From Luteibacter sp. UNCMF331Sha3.1 (GTDB lineage Bacteria > Pseudomonadota > Gammaproteobacteria > Xanthomonadales > Rhodanobacteraceae): a DNA stretch of 64,000 bases. The position numbers and the translations under genes are program-made. This document shows positions 30,591-46,100 of the stretch, one piece after another. Position 1 is the first letter of the stretch, and every line of letters starts with the position of its first letter. The notes beneath the pieces were generated by a model, which had not been told where the DNA came from, did not search any database, and saw only the letters and a program-made list of their open reading frames with translations. Where the stretch lies: assembly GCF_900109915.1 (NCBI RefSeq), contig NZ_FOBU01000001.1, positions 998,764 through 1,062,763 on the forward strand. Direction: 5' to 3'.

Positions 30591-31526
30591 TTAAATCGCC
30601 GTTAACCCCTTCACGGCCCGCGGCCTGCGCGGCTTCGGGACCGCGGGACGGCTGGCCAGGCGGGCTTCGCAATGGGCCACGATGGCATCCGCCACGTCCA
30701 CGCCCGTGCTGCCCTCGATGCCTTCGAGGCCCGGCGAGGCGTTCACTTCGAGCAACAGAGGGCCACGGGACGAGCGCAGCAGGTCGACGCCGGCCACTTC
30801 CAGACCCAGCGCCGAGGCGGCCCGGATGGCCACGTCGCGCTCCTCGTCCGATAGCTCGACGGCAGCGGCAGTACCGCCCCGATGGATGTTGGCCCGGAAC
30901 TCGCCCGGGGCCGACGAACGCTGCATGGAAGCCACGACCTCGTTACCCACCACGAAGCAGCGCAGGTCCTGGCCGTTGGCCTCCTTGATGAATTCCTGGA
31001 CGAGGAAGTTGGCGTAGAGGCCACGGAACGCCTCGATGACGCTCTTGGACGCCGACCGCTTCTCGGCCAGCACCACGCCCGTGCCCTGCGTTCCCTCGTT
31101 CAGCTTGATGACGTGGGGCGGCTCGCCGAGCATGGCGAGCAGGTCGGAGGTGTCGTCCGGGTTGTCGCCGAACGCGGTGAGCGGCATGTCGATGCCCTGC
31201 ACTGCCAGGATCTGCAGGCACCGCAGCTTGTCGCGCGCGCGCAGCACGGCGTCGGAGGGGTTGGGCGTGAACACGCCCATCAGCTCCAGCTGGCGCAGCA
31301 CGGCCGTGCCGTAGAACGTGCTCGACGCGCCGATCCGGGGGATGACGCAGTCGACCGGACCCAGCGGCTTGCCCTTGAAATGGATAGCGAACGACGCCGG
31401 GGCGATGCTCATGTAGCAGCGAAGCGGGTCGATCACGCGGACCGTGTGCTTGCGCCGACGCGCTGCCTCGACGAGGCGCTGCGTGGAATACAGCCGCGGG
31501 TTGCGCGACAGGATGGCGATTTTCAT
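30591..31526 (-). CDS. rimK: RimK-type ATP-grasp glutamate ligase
   Basis: This 311-residue cytosolic ATP-grasp ligase adds glutamate residues to the C-terminus of ribosomal protein S6. It begins [21 protein letters not shown] with the RimK N-terminal domain (1-95). The ATP-grasp domain has [41 protein letters not shown] and the metal-binding [12 protein letters not shown]. It has a basic C-terminal tail. Its ATG overlaps the preceding gene's stop by 4 bp (ATGA). The larger open frame to 31856 is an artefact of high G+C. Confidence 0.92.
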   Translation of the reverse strand: MKIAILSRNPRLYSTQRLVEAARRRKHTVRVIDPLRCYMSIAPASFAIHFKGKPLGPVDCVIPRIGASSTFYGTAVLRQLELMGVFTPNPSDAVLRARDKLRCLQILAVQGIDMPLTAFGDNPDDTSDLLAMLGEPPHVIKLNEGTQGTGVVLAEKRSASKSVIEAFRGLYANFLVQEFIKEANGQDLRCFVVGNEVVASMQRSSAPGEFRANIHRGGTAAAVELSDEERDVAIRAASALGLEVAGVDLLRSSRGPLLLEVNASPGLEGIEGSTGVDVADAIVAHCEARLASRPAVPKPRRPRAVKGLTAI

Positions 31527-31972
31527 GAAGGGTCCCGGACGACGCGGCGCGGCGTCTGCGAGTAGGAAAGCGAAGGGTCGACGAGGAAGCGGCCATCGAG
31601 CGCCGTACGTCCGAGCAACAAGGGAAAGAGCATGTGCCGCCTGTCCGTCAGGTTGACCTCGGCCACGAAGCGTCGACCGGCGAGCTCCACCTCCGTCTCG
31701 ATGAACCAGCGCACGGTGCTGTGACCGCCGGAGTCGGTCACCGACCGCCGGCCCGTCGCACGCGCTTCGCATGGCGCGGCCAGTCCGCCCTTGCGGGTCG
31801 TGCGCACCTGGAACCGCAGCCACGTGCCATCCGGGCGCTCGTCCACTTCCAGCCATTCCACGTGCAGCGCGGACGAGCGCGCACCCGTGTCGAGCTTCGC
31901 CTTGAGAACGGGAACGCCGAGCGACGGAAGAGCGAGCCGTTCGCGCCAGCCGAGAGTGACGACATCAGTCAT
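31523..31972 (-). CDS. RimB-like retropepsin-fold protein ('ATP-dependent zinc protease' family)
   Basis: A 149-residue protein of the family often called putative ATP-dependent zinc protease (RimB/RloA2). It has a single aspartic-protease-like [10 protein letters not shown] motif near residue 28, then WLRFQV and a C-terminal [16 protein letters not shown], as in retropepsins. In other bacteria a partner of this type stimulates or reverses RimK glutamylation of S6. Here it precedes rimK and overlaps it by 4 bp, so the two form one operational pair. Confidence 0.85.
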   Translation of the reverse strand: MTDVVTLGWRERLALPSLGVPVLKAKLDTGARSSALHVEWLEVDERPDGTWLRFQVRTTRKGGLAAPCEARATGRRSVTDSGGHSTVRWFIETEVELAGRRFVAEVNLTDRRHMLFPLLLGRTALDGRFLVDPSLSYSQTPRRVVRDPS

Positions 31973-32150
31973 GGGTCGGGAACGACGGTGTGGGGAATGA
32001 CGATGGGACGAGAGGGGACGTCCCGTTCTCGAGGCGGCACGCCCCGATGGGAAAAGGATGCCGAAGCCGCGCTACCGGCGCAACTGGTGCGACGACGCCG
32101 GCGGCCGCCCGCCGTCACACGCATGAAAGACCCGTGAAGCCGTCGTTCCG

Positions 32151-33458
32151 TCAGCCGTGGAACGGTCGCCGGGTGCGCATGAGGTAGAGCGACGTCGCAA
32201 TGCCGACCAACGCGACCGCGCCGACGTAGTGGGCCGGCCCGAGGCCGCCGCCGGACTTCGCGAGGATCCCCACCAGCACCGGCGTCGCCGCACCGCAGAT
32301 CGCGTAGGCGACGTTGTAGGAGAGCGAGATGCCCGAGAAGCGGACGGCAGGCGGGAACGCGGCGATGAGCACCGAGGGAACGATACCCGCCACGCCGGCG
32401 AACAGGCCCGCGACCGGATACAGCACGTACAGGTTCGCACCGCCCGAGCGAAGGTCGAGATACAGCGCGTACGTCGAGACCGCGAGGCCCGTCGACACCA
32501 CCAGCAGCGCACGTGCCCTGCCCTGCCAGTCCACCAGCAGGCCACCCAGCACGCAGCCGATGCACAGGGCGAGCGCCGCGAGACTGCCGGCGGTGAAGGC
32601 ATGCGACGCGTCGACATGGAACGCCGTCTGCATGAGTGTCGGCGTCATCAGGATCACCACGACGATGGCGGCGGTAAGCACCCACGTCACCACCATCGAC
32701 AGCAGCACGCCGGGAAGGTGGTCGCGCACGACGACGAGCGCCGGCAGTTCCGTCGTCAGTTGCTTCCGCTCGCGCATCGCCGTGAACACGGGTGTCTCGC
32801 TCAGCCAGCGCCGCAGGTAGACGGCGAGGAAGCCGAACACGCCGCCAAGCAGGAATGCGATGCGCCAGCCGTGATCGAGCATCGCCTCGGGCGACAGCCG
32901 CGCGTTCATGCCCGCGGCGACCAGCGAACCGATCAGGATACCCACGGTGAGTCCGGAACTGAGGCTCGCACAGGCGAGACCGACCCGACGACGCGGCACG
33001 TGCTCGGCGACGAAGACCCACGCGCCGGGCACTTCGCCACCGATCGCGATGCCCTGCACCACGCGCAGCAGCGTCAGCAGCACGGGCGCCAGCACGCCGA
33101 TGGTCGCGTACGTGGGCAGCACGCCGATGATCAGCGTGGGCACCGCCATCAGGAACACGCTGAGCGTGAACATGCGCTTGCGACCCACGCGATCGCCGAA
33201 GTGCGCCATCACGATGCCGCCGAGGGGCCGCGCCAGGTAGCCCACGGCGAAGATGCTGAAGGCCTGCAACTGCGCGATCCAGTCCGACGTGCCGGGCGGG
33301 AAGAACAGATGGCCGAGCGTCTTCGCGAAGTAAGCGAAGATCACGAAATCGTAGAACTCGAGCGCGCCACCCAGGGCGGACAGGATCAGGGTCTTCGCAT
33401 CGCCGCGTCCGAGCGGACGGCGGTCGGCGAGATCGGTATCGACGATGGCACTCATCAT
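32151..33458 (-). CDS. MFS transporter, metabolite:H+ symporter type
   Basis: A membrane protein of about 435 residues with 12 predicted helices. It has the MHS-family signatures: GGALEFYDFVIFAYFA in helix 1, GYLARPLGGIVMAHFGDRVGRKR (the RxGRR-type loop 2-3), RVVQGIAIGGEVPGAWVF and LRRWLSETPVF. MHS members import organic acids or osmolytes with protons; the substrate cannot be told. Two adjacent ATGs (33458, 33455) are possible starts. It diverges from the SGNH hydrolase gene across a 207-bp region. Confidence 0.88.
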   Translation of the reverse strand: MMSAIVDTDLADRRPLGRGDAKTLILSALGGALEFYDFVIFAYFAKTLGHLFFPPGTSDWIAQLQAFSIFAVGYLARPLGGIVMAHFGDRVGRKRMFTLSVFLMAVPTLIIGVLPTYATIGVLAPVLLTLLRVVQGIAIGGEVPGAWVFVAEHVPRRRVGLACASLSSGLTVGILIGSLVAAGMNARLSPEAMLDHGWRIAFLLGGVFGFLAVYLRRWLSETPVFTAMRERKQLTTELPALVVVRDHLPGVLLSMVVTWVLTAAIVVVILMTPTLMQTAFHVDASHAFTAGSLAALALCIGCVLGGLLVDWQGRARALLVVSTGLAVSTYALYLDLRSGGANLYVLYPVAGLFAGVAGIVPSVLIAAFPPAVRFSGISLSYNVAYAICGAATPVLVGILAKSGGGLGPAHYVGAVALVGIATSLYLMRTRRPFHG

Positions 33459-33571
33459 TTTTTCTTTTGGTTCGTGAGGAAGGCGCAGGCGGCCCATCGG
33501 GTATTTAGCTGGCACGCGCTCGCGGCGGTCAAGTTTGCCCTGCCGCGCCGAAGCGATCTTGGTGACCTGAC

Positions 33572-33592
33572 GCACGAATCCGGAACTCGTGC
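33572..33592. promoter_or_regulatory. Dyad in the MFS-SGNH divergent region
   Basis: GCACGA and TCGTGC are separated by 9 bp that include TCCGGA, making a nearly symmetric 21-bp element. It is a candidate operator; no regulator is adjacent. Confidence 0.3.
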
Positions 33593-33665
33593 GGGAAACG
33601 TGCAAGGCATTCGCGGAAACGCGGGGAAACACTCCGGCCTCCCCCCGATTTCTTACGAGTCCCCC

Positions 33666-35216
33666 ATGCCCTTCGCCCCCTCTTCGTCCCGGCTCGCCCT
33701 CGCGCTGGCCCTCGCGTTCGGTGCCGCCGGCGCTGCCCATGCCGCGGCGACCACACCCTGGGTCGGCACCTGGGCCGTCTCCGCCAAGCCCATCGGCGAG
33801 ACCGACTTCGCCGGCCAGACGCTCCGCCAGATCGTGCATACGAGCATCGCCGGACACGCCGCGCGGATACGCCTGTCCAACGCCAACGGCGATGGGCCGC
33901 TGACGTTGTCGAACGTCCACGTGGCCCAGAGCGCGGGCGGTTCGTCGACGAAGGCCGATACCGATCGACAGGTCACGTTCGGCGGCCGCACGACGATCAC
34001 GCTCGCGGCCGGCGAGGAGATCGTCAGCGACAGCGTCGCCGTTACCGTCCCCGCGCTCTCCGATCTGGTGGTGAGCTTCTACGTACCACAGGCCACGCAC
34101 GCGATCACGGGTCACGACTTCAGTTCGCAGACCCGCTATCAGGCACAGGGCGACGTCGCCGGCCAGCCGCAGATCCAGGCGTGGGCGGATGCCAACTACG
34201 CGTTCCTGACCAACGTCGACGTTCAGGGCGACGACCCGCAGGGTGCCGTCGTCACGCTCGGCGCGTCGATCACGGATGGCTACAACTCGACGTTCAACGC
34301 GAACACACGCTGGCCGAACGATCTGGCCGTCCGTCTCGCGGCCGCCGGCAAGAACATTGGCGTATTGAACCAGGGCATTTCGGGCAACCGGCTCCTGCAC
34401 GATGGCGCCGGCCTCAGTGCGACGAACCGCTTCACCCACGATGCGCTCGATCAGACCGGCGTGCGCTGGATCGTCTTCTCCGACGACCCGATCAACGACC
34501 TCGGCGATCGTCCGGTACCGAGCGCCGCGAACCTCATCGACGCGGAGAGGGACCTGATCGCACGCGCCCACGCACGCGGCATCAAGGTGCTGTGCTCGAC
34601 GCTCACGCCGTTCGAGGGCTCCGATCACTGGTCCCCGGAAGGCGAAACCGCGCGCGGCCAGATCAACGCGTTCATCCGTGGCGGCGACAGCGGCTGCGAC
34701 GGCGTGATCGATCAGGACCTCGCGACCCACGACCCGCAGCGTCCGACGTGGTTCCTCCCCGCCTACGACGGGGGCGATCATCTGCATCCCAACGATGCCG
34801 GCTACCAGGCCATCGCCAATGCGGTGAACCTGAACTTCTTCACGAAGCCCAGCGTTCCCGTCATCGCGACGCCGCAGGGGTGCGGCAGCATCGGACCGGG
34901 CGAAGGCCTCCTCATCGGACAGACGGTCGTTTCCTGCGACGGCGGCTACCGGCTGGACCTGCAGGGCGACAGCAACGCCGTGCTGTACAAGGCGGGCGTC
35001 CCGCTCTGGAACACGGCGACGGTCGATCGCGACGCCGCCGGGCTGCGCCTCGACGCCGACGGCAACTTCGTGCTGTACAGCGCCTTCGGCACGACGCTCT
35101 GGCAGTCGGGCTCGGGCGGCCACGACACCGCACGCCTCTTCGTGCAGGGCGACGGCAACATGGTGATCTACGACAACGCTGGCCCGATCTGGAACACGGG
35201 TACCGCCGGCCGATAA
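33666..35216 (+). CDS. Secreted SGNH hydrolase with C-terminal bulb-type lectin domain
   Basis: A 516-residue exported protein with a signal peptide at about 1-27 (ending AHA). The SGNH/GDSL esterase domain covers about 31-395: nucleophile Ser201 in GASITDG (the usual GDS is changed to GAS), Gly239/Asn241 in GISGNR, Asn277 in PINDLGD, and the catalytic pair Asp371/His374 in GDHLHPND. The C-terminal B-lectin domain (about 405-516) has three repeats of the mannose-binding motif: QGDSNAVLY, DADGNFVLY and QGDGNMVIY. The fusion suggests an esterase directed to mannose-bearing glycans. The start is at the ATG opening the signal peptide. Confidence 0.88.
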   Translation: MPFAPSSSRLALALALAFGAAGAAHAAATTPWVGTWAVSAKPIGETDFAGQTLRQIVHTSIAGHAARIRLSNANGDGPLTLSNVHVAQSAGGSSTKADTDRQVTFGGRTTITLAAGEEIVSDSVAVTVPALSDLVVSFYVPQATHAITGHDFSSQTRYQAQGDVAGQPQIQAWADANYAFLTNVDVQGDDPQGAVVTLGASITDGYNSTFNANTRWPNDLAVRLAAAGKNIGVLNQGISGNRLLHDGAGLSATNRFTHDALDQTGVRWIVFSDDPINDLGDRPVPSAANLIDAERDLIARAHARGIKVLCSTLTPFEGSDHWSPEGETARGQINAFIRGGDSGCDGVIDQDLATHDPQRPTWFLPAYDGGDHLHPNDAGYQAIANAVNLNFFTKPSVPVIATPQGCGSIGPGEGLLIGQTVVSCDGGYRLDLQGDSNAVLYKAGVPLWNTATVDRDAAGLRLDADGNFVLYSAFGTTLWQSGSGGHDTARLFVQGDGNMVIYDNAGPIWNTGTAGR

Positions 35217-35232
35217 GCACGGCGCGGCGACG

Positions 35233-36108
35233 CTACGGCGACGCGGCCCCGAGCGCGTCGCGCAGCGCCACCAGCGCCGCCCGTTCGCGGCGCTGGTCGT
35301 CGATGACGAGGTAATACGTTTCGTTGCCCCGGTCGACGCGCGCGTCGATCGGGGCGATCAACTTCCCGGACGCCAACTCGTTCCCCACAAGGAATTCCTG
35401 GGCGACGACGACGCCGAGCCCGGCTTGCGCCGCCTCATAAGCGAGCGCCGAGTTCTCGAAGACCCGCTGTCGCGACATGCACGTCGGGTCGATCCCCGCG
35501 GCCGCGCACCACGTATTCCAGTCGTCCGGGCGCGCGTCGACCCGCAGCAGCGTCTGCTCCGCGAGCCACGCCCCGTCGAGCGGACGACTGCGTTGCACGA
35601 GCGCGGGCGAACATACGGCGACCAGCACGTTGCGTACCAGCGGCGTCGCTTCGAATCCCGGCCAGTGTCCGCCGCCGAGACGGATCTCCGCGTCGCAGTG
35701 GTGACCGGTGTCGCCCTCGGACGACGTCGTCAGGCGGATCTCGATCTGCGGATGTGCGACCTGGAATTCGCCGAGCCGCGGAATCAGCCAGCGCGTCGCG
35801 AACGTGGTGTACGAATGCAGACGGACGATCGTGCGCGCGTCTTCGGAACGCATGGCGGCCGTCGCGCTGCGAAGCCCTTCGATATGACCCGTGACGCGAT
35901 GGAAGTAATCCGCACCGGTCGGCGAGAGCGCGAGACCGCGACCCTGTCGCTCGAACAGGTTCGTCGCGAAGTAATCGTCGAGCACCTTCAGTTGCCGGCT
36001 GACCGCGCCGGGCGTCACGAAGAGTTCGTCGGCGGCCGCGCCGACCGACCCCGTCCGCGCGACGGCCTCGAAGGCGACGAGTGCGTTCAGAGGTGGCAGC
36101 GGCCGCAA
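35233..36108 (-). CDS. LysR-family regulator (GcvA-like)
   Basis: A 291-residue transcription factor. The winged HTH spans about 1-65 (LPPLNALVAFEAVARTGSVG, then VTPGAVSRQLKVLDD). The effector-binding domain from about 90 has RLHSYTTFATRWLIPRL and GLGVVVAQEFLV. No ATG lies near the domain start. TTG at 36108 with GGAA 7 bp upstream gives a normal LysR length; the open frame to 36234 would overlap the divergent gene. It is divergent from the aldehyde dehydrogenase gene and probably controls it through the dyads between them. Confidence 0.88.
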   Translation of the reverse strand: MRPLPPLNALVAFEAVARTGSVGAAADELFVTPGAVSRQLKVLDDYFATNLFERQGRGLALSPTGADYFHRVTGHIEGLRSATAAMRSEDARTIVRLHSYTTFATRWLIPRLGEFQVAHPQIEIRLTTSSEGDTGHHCDAEIRLGGGHWPGFEATPLVRNVLVAVCSPALVQRSRPLDGAWLAEQTLLRVDARPDDWNTWCAAAGIDPTCMSRQRVFENSALAYEAAQAGLGVVVAQEFLVGNELASGKLIAPIDARVDRGNETYYLVIDDQRRERAALVALRDALGAASP

Positions 36109-36112
36109 GATA

Positions 36113-36140
36113 GTTTCCAGAAACTCAACTGTTTCCGAAA
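36113..36140. promoter_or_regulatory. Twin dyads in the LysR-aldehyde dehydrogenase intergenic region
   Basis: GTTTCCAGAAAC (36113-36124) is a palindrome with GTTTC/GAAAC arms. Seven bases later GTTTCCGAAA (36131-36140) repeats the half-site. The spacing, about 18 bp centre to centre, and the position fit a LysR recognition and activation site pair. Confidence 0.5.
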
Positions 36141-36226
36141 AATAGTCGATTGTCCCCCTCGATGTCCACGCGGACACTGGCTTCCGTACCGCGATACCTG
36201 CGGTCCCCCACATCGAGGAGTCAGCC

Positions 36227-40034
<3,808 letters not shown>

Positions 40035-40056
40035 ACGCCGGATCAGGTAATGGTGT

Positions 40057-40082
40057 GGGTGTGGGAGCGCGCTCCCACACCC
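40057..40082. repeat. REP-like palindrome after katG
   Basis: A perfect 26-bp palindrome with core GTGGGAGCGCGCTCCCAC lies between the convergent ends of katG and the autotransporter gene. It shares GTGGGAGC with the other intergenic repeats and can serve as a transcript end. Confidence 0.8.
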
Positions 40083-40106
40083 GTCGATACGGAAGCCGCG
40101 AGGTCC

Positions 40107-43100
40107 TCAGAAGCTCCAGCGCACCCCGAGGTTCACCGAATCGCTCTTCGTGTGCTCCGCACGATCCGCGTTGTAATAGACGAACGTGCTTGCCGCCGGC
40201 GTGATGTCGAAGCTCACGCCGACGCCCGCCTGCCAGTGGTTTCGCATCGGACGCGAACCTTCGATCGCGAACGTGCTCGACGGCGCACCGGCGAAGGCGT
40301 TGTTCACCGAGATCGCCTCGTCCTTCGTATTGTGCAGGTAACGCACCATCACGATCGGATGCAGCTTCGTGCCGGCCACGCCGAGGTCGACGTCACCGAC
40401 GAGTCGCGCGCCAACGCCGTACTGCATGCTGCGCGCCGTCGCCTGCCCCACCTTGAGATCCGCGTCGCCCGCACCCTTTTCCGTAAAGCCGTCGTAACTG
40501 ACCTTGGTGTAGTACGCGCCGACGAACGGTTCGAGATGCATCGTCTTGCCGAGCTCGAAGCGGTAACCGCCCTCGACGGACGCGTTGATCGCCTTGCCGT
40601 CGTAGCGCCCGGTGGCTTCCGGCCTGAAGTCGCCCACGTCGATGTGGCGCGAGCTGTCGGCATCGAGATGGCCGTACGACGCGAGGCCTTCGACCCACCA
40701 CTGCTGCTGGTTGAAGTAGAGGGCGTGCAGGCCGACCGCGTACTGGTCCACGTCCGTGTAGTCGCCGCGACGATCGACTTCGCTGCGCGAGTTCGCGAAA
40801 TTGGCATGCACGCCGACGCGCAGGTCGGGCGTGAGCGCCGCGTCCGTGCCCACGATCACGCCATGGATCCGGTAGTCCGCGTGCGCCGCGTTCGCGCTGC
40901 GGTCGAGATCGCTGCTCGAGGTATACGGCTCGGCCCAGACGGCCGCGCCCTGCTCGCCCGTATCGCGCTGCAGCTTCAGGCGGTAGAACACCGAATCCTG
41001 GTACTGACCCTGCCCCGCGAGTTCCGCGCTCGCCGCCGACGCGTACGTTTCGCCGGTCAGCGAATCGAAGGCATCGATGACCTGATCCGACTCCAGGCCG
41101 CGAACGTGACCGAGCAGGTTCGACAGCGGATCCCCGCCCGAGGTCGCGATCGTCTGCAACGCGTTTGCCATCGACTGCTGGTTGCCGTTGAGGCCCGGGA
41201 ACTGATTGAACGGCGTGCCGCCCGTACCCAGTCCACTTCCCGCCTGGCTCAGCGTGTAGATGAGCTGGTTACCCTGCTGCCTGACGCCCGAGTCGAGGAA
41301 CGGGAACCGGGTCTGCGTCACGCTCGCGTAGGTGCCGCTGATACCGCCCGTCGCATCGATCACCGTGTAGTTGGTCACCGGACCATACGAGCCGGCGCTC
41401 GGAAGGACGATCAGGTCACCGCCGATGCTGGCCGGGCCATTCACGTGGATGCTGTCGCCCGCACCCGTCGCATTGACCCGGATCTGCGTGTGCGGGCTGC
41501 CCGTGAGGGTGAGCCCACCCGTGGTGAGCACCGTCCCGGGCGTGCCCGAACCTGCTGCCGCACCGGTGGCGCCGTCGATGCCGCTGGGCGCGAGGGTACC
41601 GCCGTCGACCGTCACCGGGCCGCCGATCGTGCCACCGCCGACGAGACCGCCGCCCGGATTGACCGTGACCGGACCACCCAGCGTACCGTTCACGACGAGG
41701 TTGCCGCCGATCGTGCTGCCACCGTTGAACGTCACCGACGTACCCGTGCCGATCGACAGCGTGCCGGCCGCCGCGGTGAGGTGGTCGATGTTGTTGAAGA
41801 CGCCGTTCGCGAGGCTTCCTTCGCCATCGCCCGTGATGTTGAGGGTGGAGCCCGGCGCGGTGCCGTTGACCGTGCCGGTCACCTCCGGCAGGTCGCCGTA
41901 GTCGAGATCGAGGTTGCTGCCGCCGCCGAGGTTGAGCGTGCCGGCGAGCGGCCCTGTCACCGTGATCGCGTTGCCCGTACCGTCGAGGTTCGCCGTGGCG
42001 CCGACGGCGACCGAGAGGCCACCCGTGTAAGGGTTGCTGGCGTTGAGGATGCCACCGTTGACATTCAGACCGCCGGTGAATCCGGCAAGCGAGCCGCCCA
42101 GCGTCAGCGTGCCCTCGTCGTTCTTGTCGAGCGGACCGGTACCGGAGAGCGACCCGTTGATCGTGAGATCGTTCGGCCCCTGCACCGTCGCGCCATTCGG
42201 GCCCACCGTCACGTTGTTGCCGAGCGTCACCGCCGCGCCCGCCTGGAGGTTCGCGTCGTCGATCGACAGATCGCCGGTGCCCAGCGCGCCGTCGCTGCCG
42301 ACCACCACGGTACCGCCGGTCACGGTGGTGCCGCCGCCGTAGGTATTGGCGCCGTTGAGCACCAGCGTCGCGTCGCCCGCCTTGATGAGGCCGCCGGCTC
42401 CCGAGACATCGCCATTCAGCGTGAGGTCGTCGCCACCCGCCAGCGTAAGTGCCGCGTTGAGCACCACGTTGTTGGCGAGCGTCAGTGCGGCACTCGTATC
42501 CAGCGACGAGGCGCCGCCGACCGTCAGGTCGCCCGTGCCCAGCGCCGCGTCGTTCCCGAGCAACAGCCCACCCGCGTTGAGCGTGACGCCGCCAGTGAAG
42601 GTGTTCGCACCATTCAGCGCCTGGATGCCGGCGCCGTTCTTGATCAGGCCACCCGTGCCGTCCACGATGCCGTCGTATGCCGCGTCGATCGCGCCACCGA
42701 GGGTGAGCGTGTTCGCACCGAGCACGACGTTGCTCCCGACGACGCCGTCGAGCGAGGCGATCGACTGGTCGCCGCCGGCCGAGATGTCGAACGTCCCCGC
42801 GCCCGCGAGGTCGATCCCGCCATCGGGCGACAGGCTGCCGCCCGCACCGATCGCCAGCGTGCCGTCGTTGATGACGGTGCCGCCGGTATAGGTGTTCGGC
42901 CCGTTGAGCGTGAGCGTCGCGGCGCCACTCTTGATCAGGCTACCGGTTCCGGAGACGACGCCATCGAGCGTGATGTCGTTGCTGCCGAGCACGGTAAGCG
43001 CCGCATTGAGCGTCACGTCGTTGGCGAGCGCGACCGCGGTGCTAGCATCGAACGTCGATGCGCCTGCGACGGTGAGTGCGCCCGTGCCGAGCGCGGCGTC

Positions 43101-46100
43101 GTCGCCGACCACCAGGCCACCCGCATTGAGCAGGACGCCGCCGCTGAAGGTGTTCGCACCGCCCAGCCCCTGCACGCCCGCACCATTCTTGATCAGGCCG
43201 CCGGTGCCGGAGATCGTGCCGTCGTACGTCGCGTTGCCGACGCCATTCAATGCGAGCGTGTTCGCGCCGAGCGTCACGTCGCTTCCGGCGACGCCGGCGA
43301 GCGAACCGATCGTCTGGTTGCCGCCACCCGCGATGTCGAACGTGGCGCCCGACACGGCGACCGTCACCGCGCCGTTCGGCGACAGGCTGCCGCCCGCACC
43401 GATCGCGAGCGTTCCCTCGTTGATGAACGTGCCACCGGTATACGTGTTCGTGCCAGTGAGCGTCTCCGTGCCCGTGCCGAGCTTGATCACGCCACCCGTG
43501 CCACCGATCGACCCGGAGAACGTGCCGTCCGTCGCGTCGCCGAGTTCGAGGAAGTTCGCACCGAGATTGACGGTACCGTTGCCGATGAGCGTGCCGAACG
43601 TCTGCGTGCCGTTACCGGCCGAGAGGTCGAAGGTCGCACCCGTCGCGAGGTTGACGATGCCGGACGCCGCGAGGCTGGCACCTGCGCCGAGCGCCAGCGT
43701 GCCGGCGTTGATGTTCGTGCCCCCGGTGTAGGTGTTGATGCCGTTCAACGTGAGCGTCGCGTTGCCGTCCTTGGTCAGGCTGCCCGTCCCCGACAGATCG
43801 CCGTTCAGCGTCATGTCGTTGCTGCCGAGCACGGTCAGGCCGGCGTTGAGGACGATGTCGTTCGCCAGCGTCACGACGGTGTTCGCATCCAGCGTGGACG
43901 CGCCTCCCACCGTCAGGTCGCCCGTGCCGAGCGCCGCGTCGTTGCCGACGATCAACCCGCCCGCGTTGAGCGTCACGCCGCCGGAGAACGTGCTCGCGCC
44001 ATTGAGTGTCTGCACGCCCGCGCCGTTCTTGACGAGGCCGCCGCTGCCCCCGATGCTGCCGTCGAACGTGCTGTCGGCGGCGCCGCCGAGCGTGAGCGTA
44101 TTGGCGCCCAGCGCGACGTTGCTGCCCGCGACGCCGGCCAGCGACCCGATGGCCTGGCCACCGCCTGCCGCCGAGATGTCGAACGTGCCGGTACCGGCGA
44201 GGTTCACCGCGCCGGTGGATGCAAGGCTGCCGCCCGCGCCGATGGCGAGCGTGCCGGCGTTGATCGTGGTTCCGCCGGTGTAGGTGTTGGGTCCTGTCAG
44301 CGTGAGCGTCGACAGGCCATTCTTGATGATGCCGCCGTCACCGGCGATCGCACCGCTCAGCAGGAGCGCGTTGCTGCCGAGGAAGTCGAGGTTCGCGCCC
44401 GCGGCGATGTCGATGTCGTTCGCCACGTTCAGCGACGCCGTCGCGTCGAGCGACGCGTTGGCGCCGACGCTCAACGTGCCCGTGCCCAATGCGCCGCCGT
44501 TGCCGAGGACGAGGCCGCCCGCGTTCAGCGCGACACCGCCGGAGAACGTGTTCGCGCCGCCGAGTTCCTGGATGCCGGCACCGTTCTTGACGAGGCTACC
44601 CGTGCCCGCGATCAGCCCGTTGTATACGCCGTTCGCCACGCCAGCGAGGGTCAGCGTGTTGCCACCGAGCGTCACCACGCTGCCGGCCACGCCGTTGAGC
44701 AGGCCGATGGTCTGGTCGCCGCCACCCGAGATGTCGAAGCCCGTGCCGGGCGCGGCGAGCGTGACGGCACCCGTCGCTGCGAGACTACCGCCCGCACCGA
44801 TCGCCAGCGTGCCTCCGTTGATCAACGTGCCGCCGGTATACGTGTTCGTACCCGTGAGCGTGGTGGTTCCCGTGCCGTCCTTGACCACGCCGCCCGTGCC
44901 CGCGATGCCGCCGGCGAAGACATCGTTGGTGGGTCCGCCAATGGTGATGCTCGTCGCACCGAGGTTGACCGTACCACCGCCCGTGAGCGTGCCGAACACC
45001 TGCATGCCGTTGCCCGCCGACAGGTCGAACGTCGCGCCGCTCATGACGTTCACGATGCCGGTGGAGACGAGGCTCGCGCCGGCGCCGAGCGCCAGCGTGC
45101 CCGCGTTGATGTTGGTGCCGCCGGTGAACGTGTTGGCGTTGTTCAACGTCAACGTGGCCAGTCCTTCCTTCGTCAGCCCGCCCGTGCCCACGAGCGAGCC
45201 GTTGAGCGTCAGGTCGTTGGATCCCAGCACCGTGAGCCCCGCGTTGAGCACCACGTTGTTGGCCAGCGTCAGCGGCCCGGTCGCATCGAGCGTGGCTGCA
45301 CCGCCAACGGTCAGCGTACCGACGCCGAGCGCGGCGTCGGTACCCACGACGAGGCCGCCCGCGTTGACCGTCACGCCACCGCTGAACAGGTTCGCGCCGC
45401 CGAGCGTCTGCACGCCGGCTCCCACTTTCACCAGACCGCCGTTGCCGGTGATGACGCCGTCGAACGTCCGATCGCTCGCATCGCCGAACGTGAGCGAGTT
45501 GCCACCCAGCACGAGGCCGCTACCGGCGACGCCCGAAAGGGCGCCGATGGTCTGGCTCGCGCCGGCACCGGAGATGTCGAAGAGGGCCGGACCGGCAAGG
45601 TTCACCGCACCCGTGCCGGAGAGCGAGCCGCCAGCGCCGAGCGCCAGCGTGCCGCCGTTGATCGTGGTGCCACCGGTGTATGTGTTCGCGTTGGTCAGCG
45701 TGAGCGTCGACGGTCCGTTCTTGACGATGCCGCCGGCACCCGACACCACACCCCCGACGGTGACCGCGTTGCTGCCGAGCACGCTCAGATTCGCACCTGC
45801 GGCGAGGCCGATGTTGTTGCCGAGGGCGACCGCCGTGGACGCATCGAGCGTGGCGTTCGCACCGACGTTGAGCGCACCCGTGCCGAGCGCGCCGCTGTTG
45901 CCGAGCAGCAGGCCACCGGCATTCAGCGTCGTGCCACCGCTGTATGCGTTCGCGCCGTTGAGGGCGAGCACGCCCGCGCCGTTCTTGATCAGCGAGCCCG
46001 TCCCCGACACCGTGCCACCGAGCGCGATGTCCTGGCTGCCAAGCACGTTGACCGAACTGCCCGCCCCCAGATTCACGTTGTTGGCGAGGTTCAACGCCGC

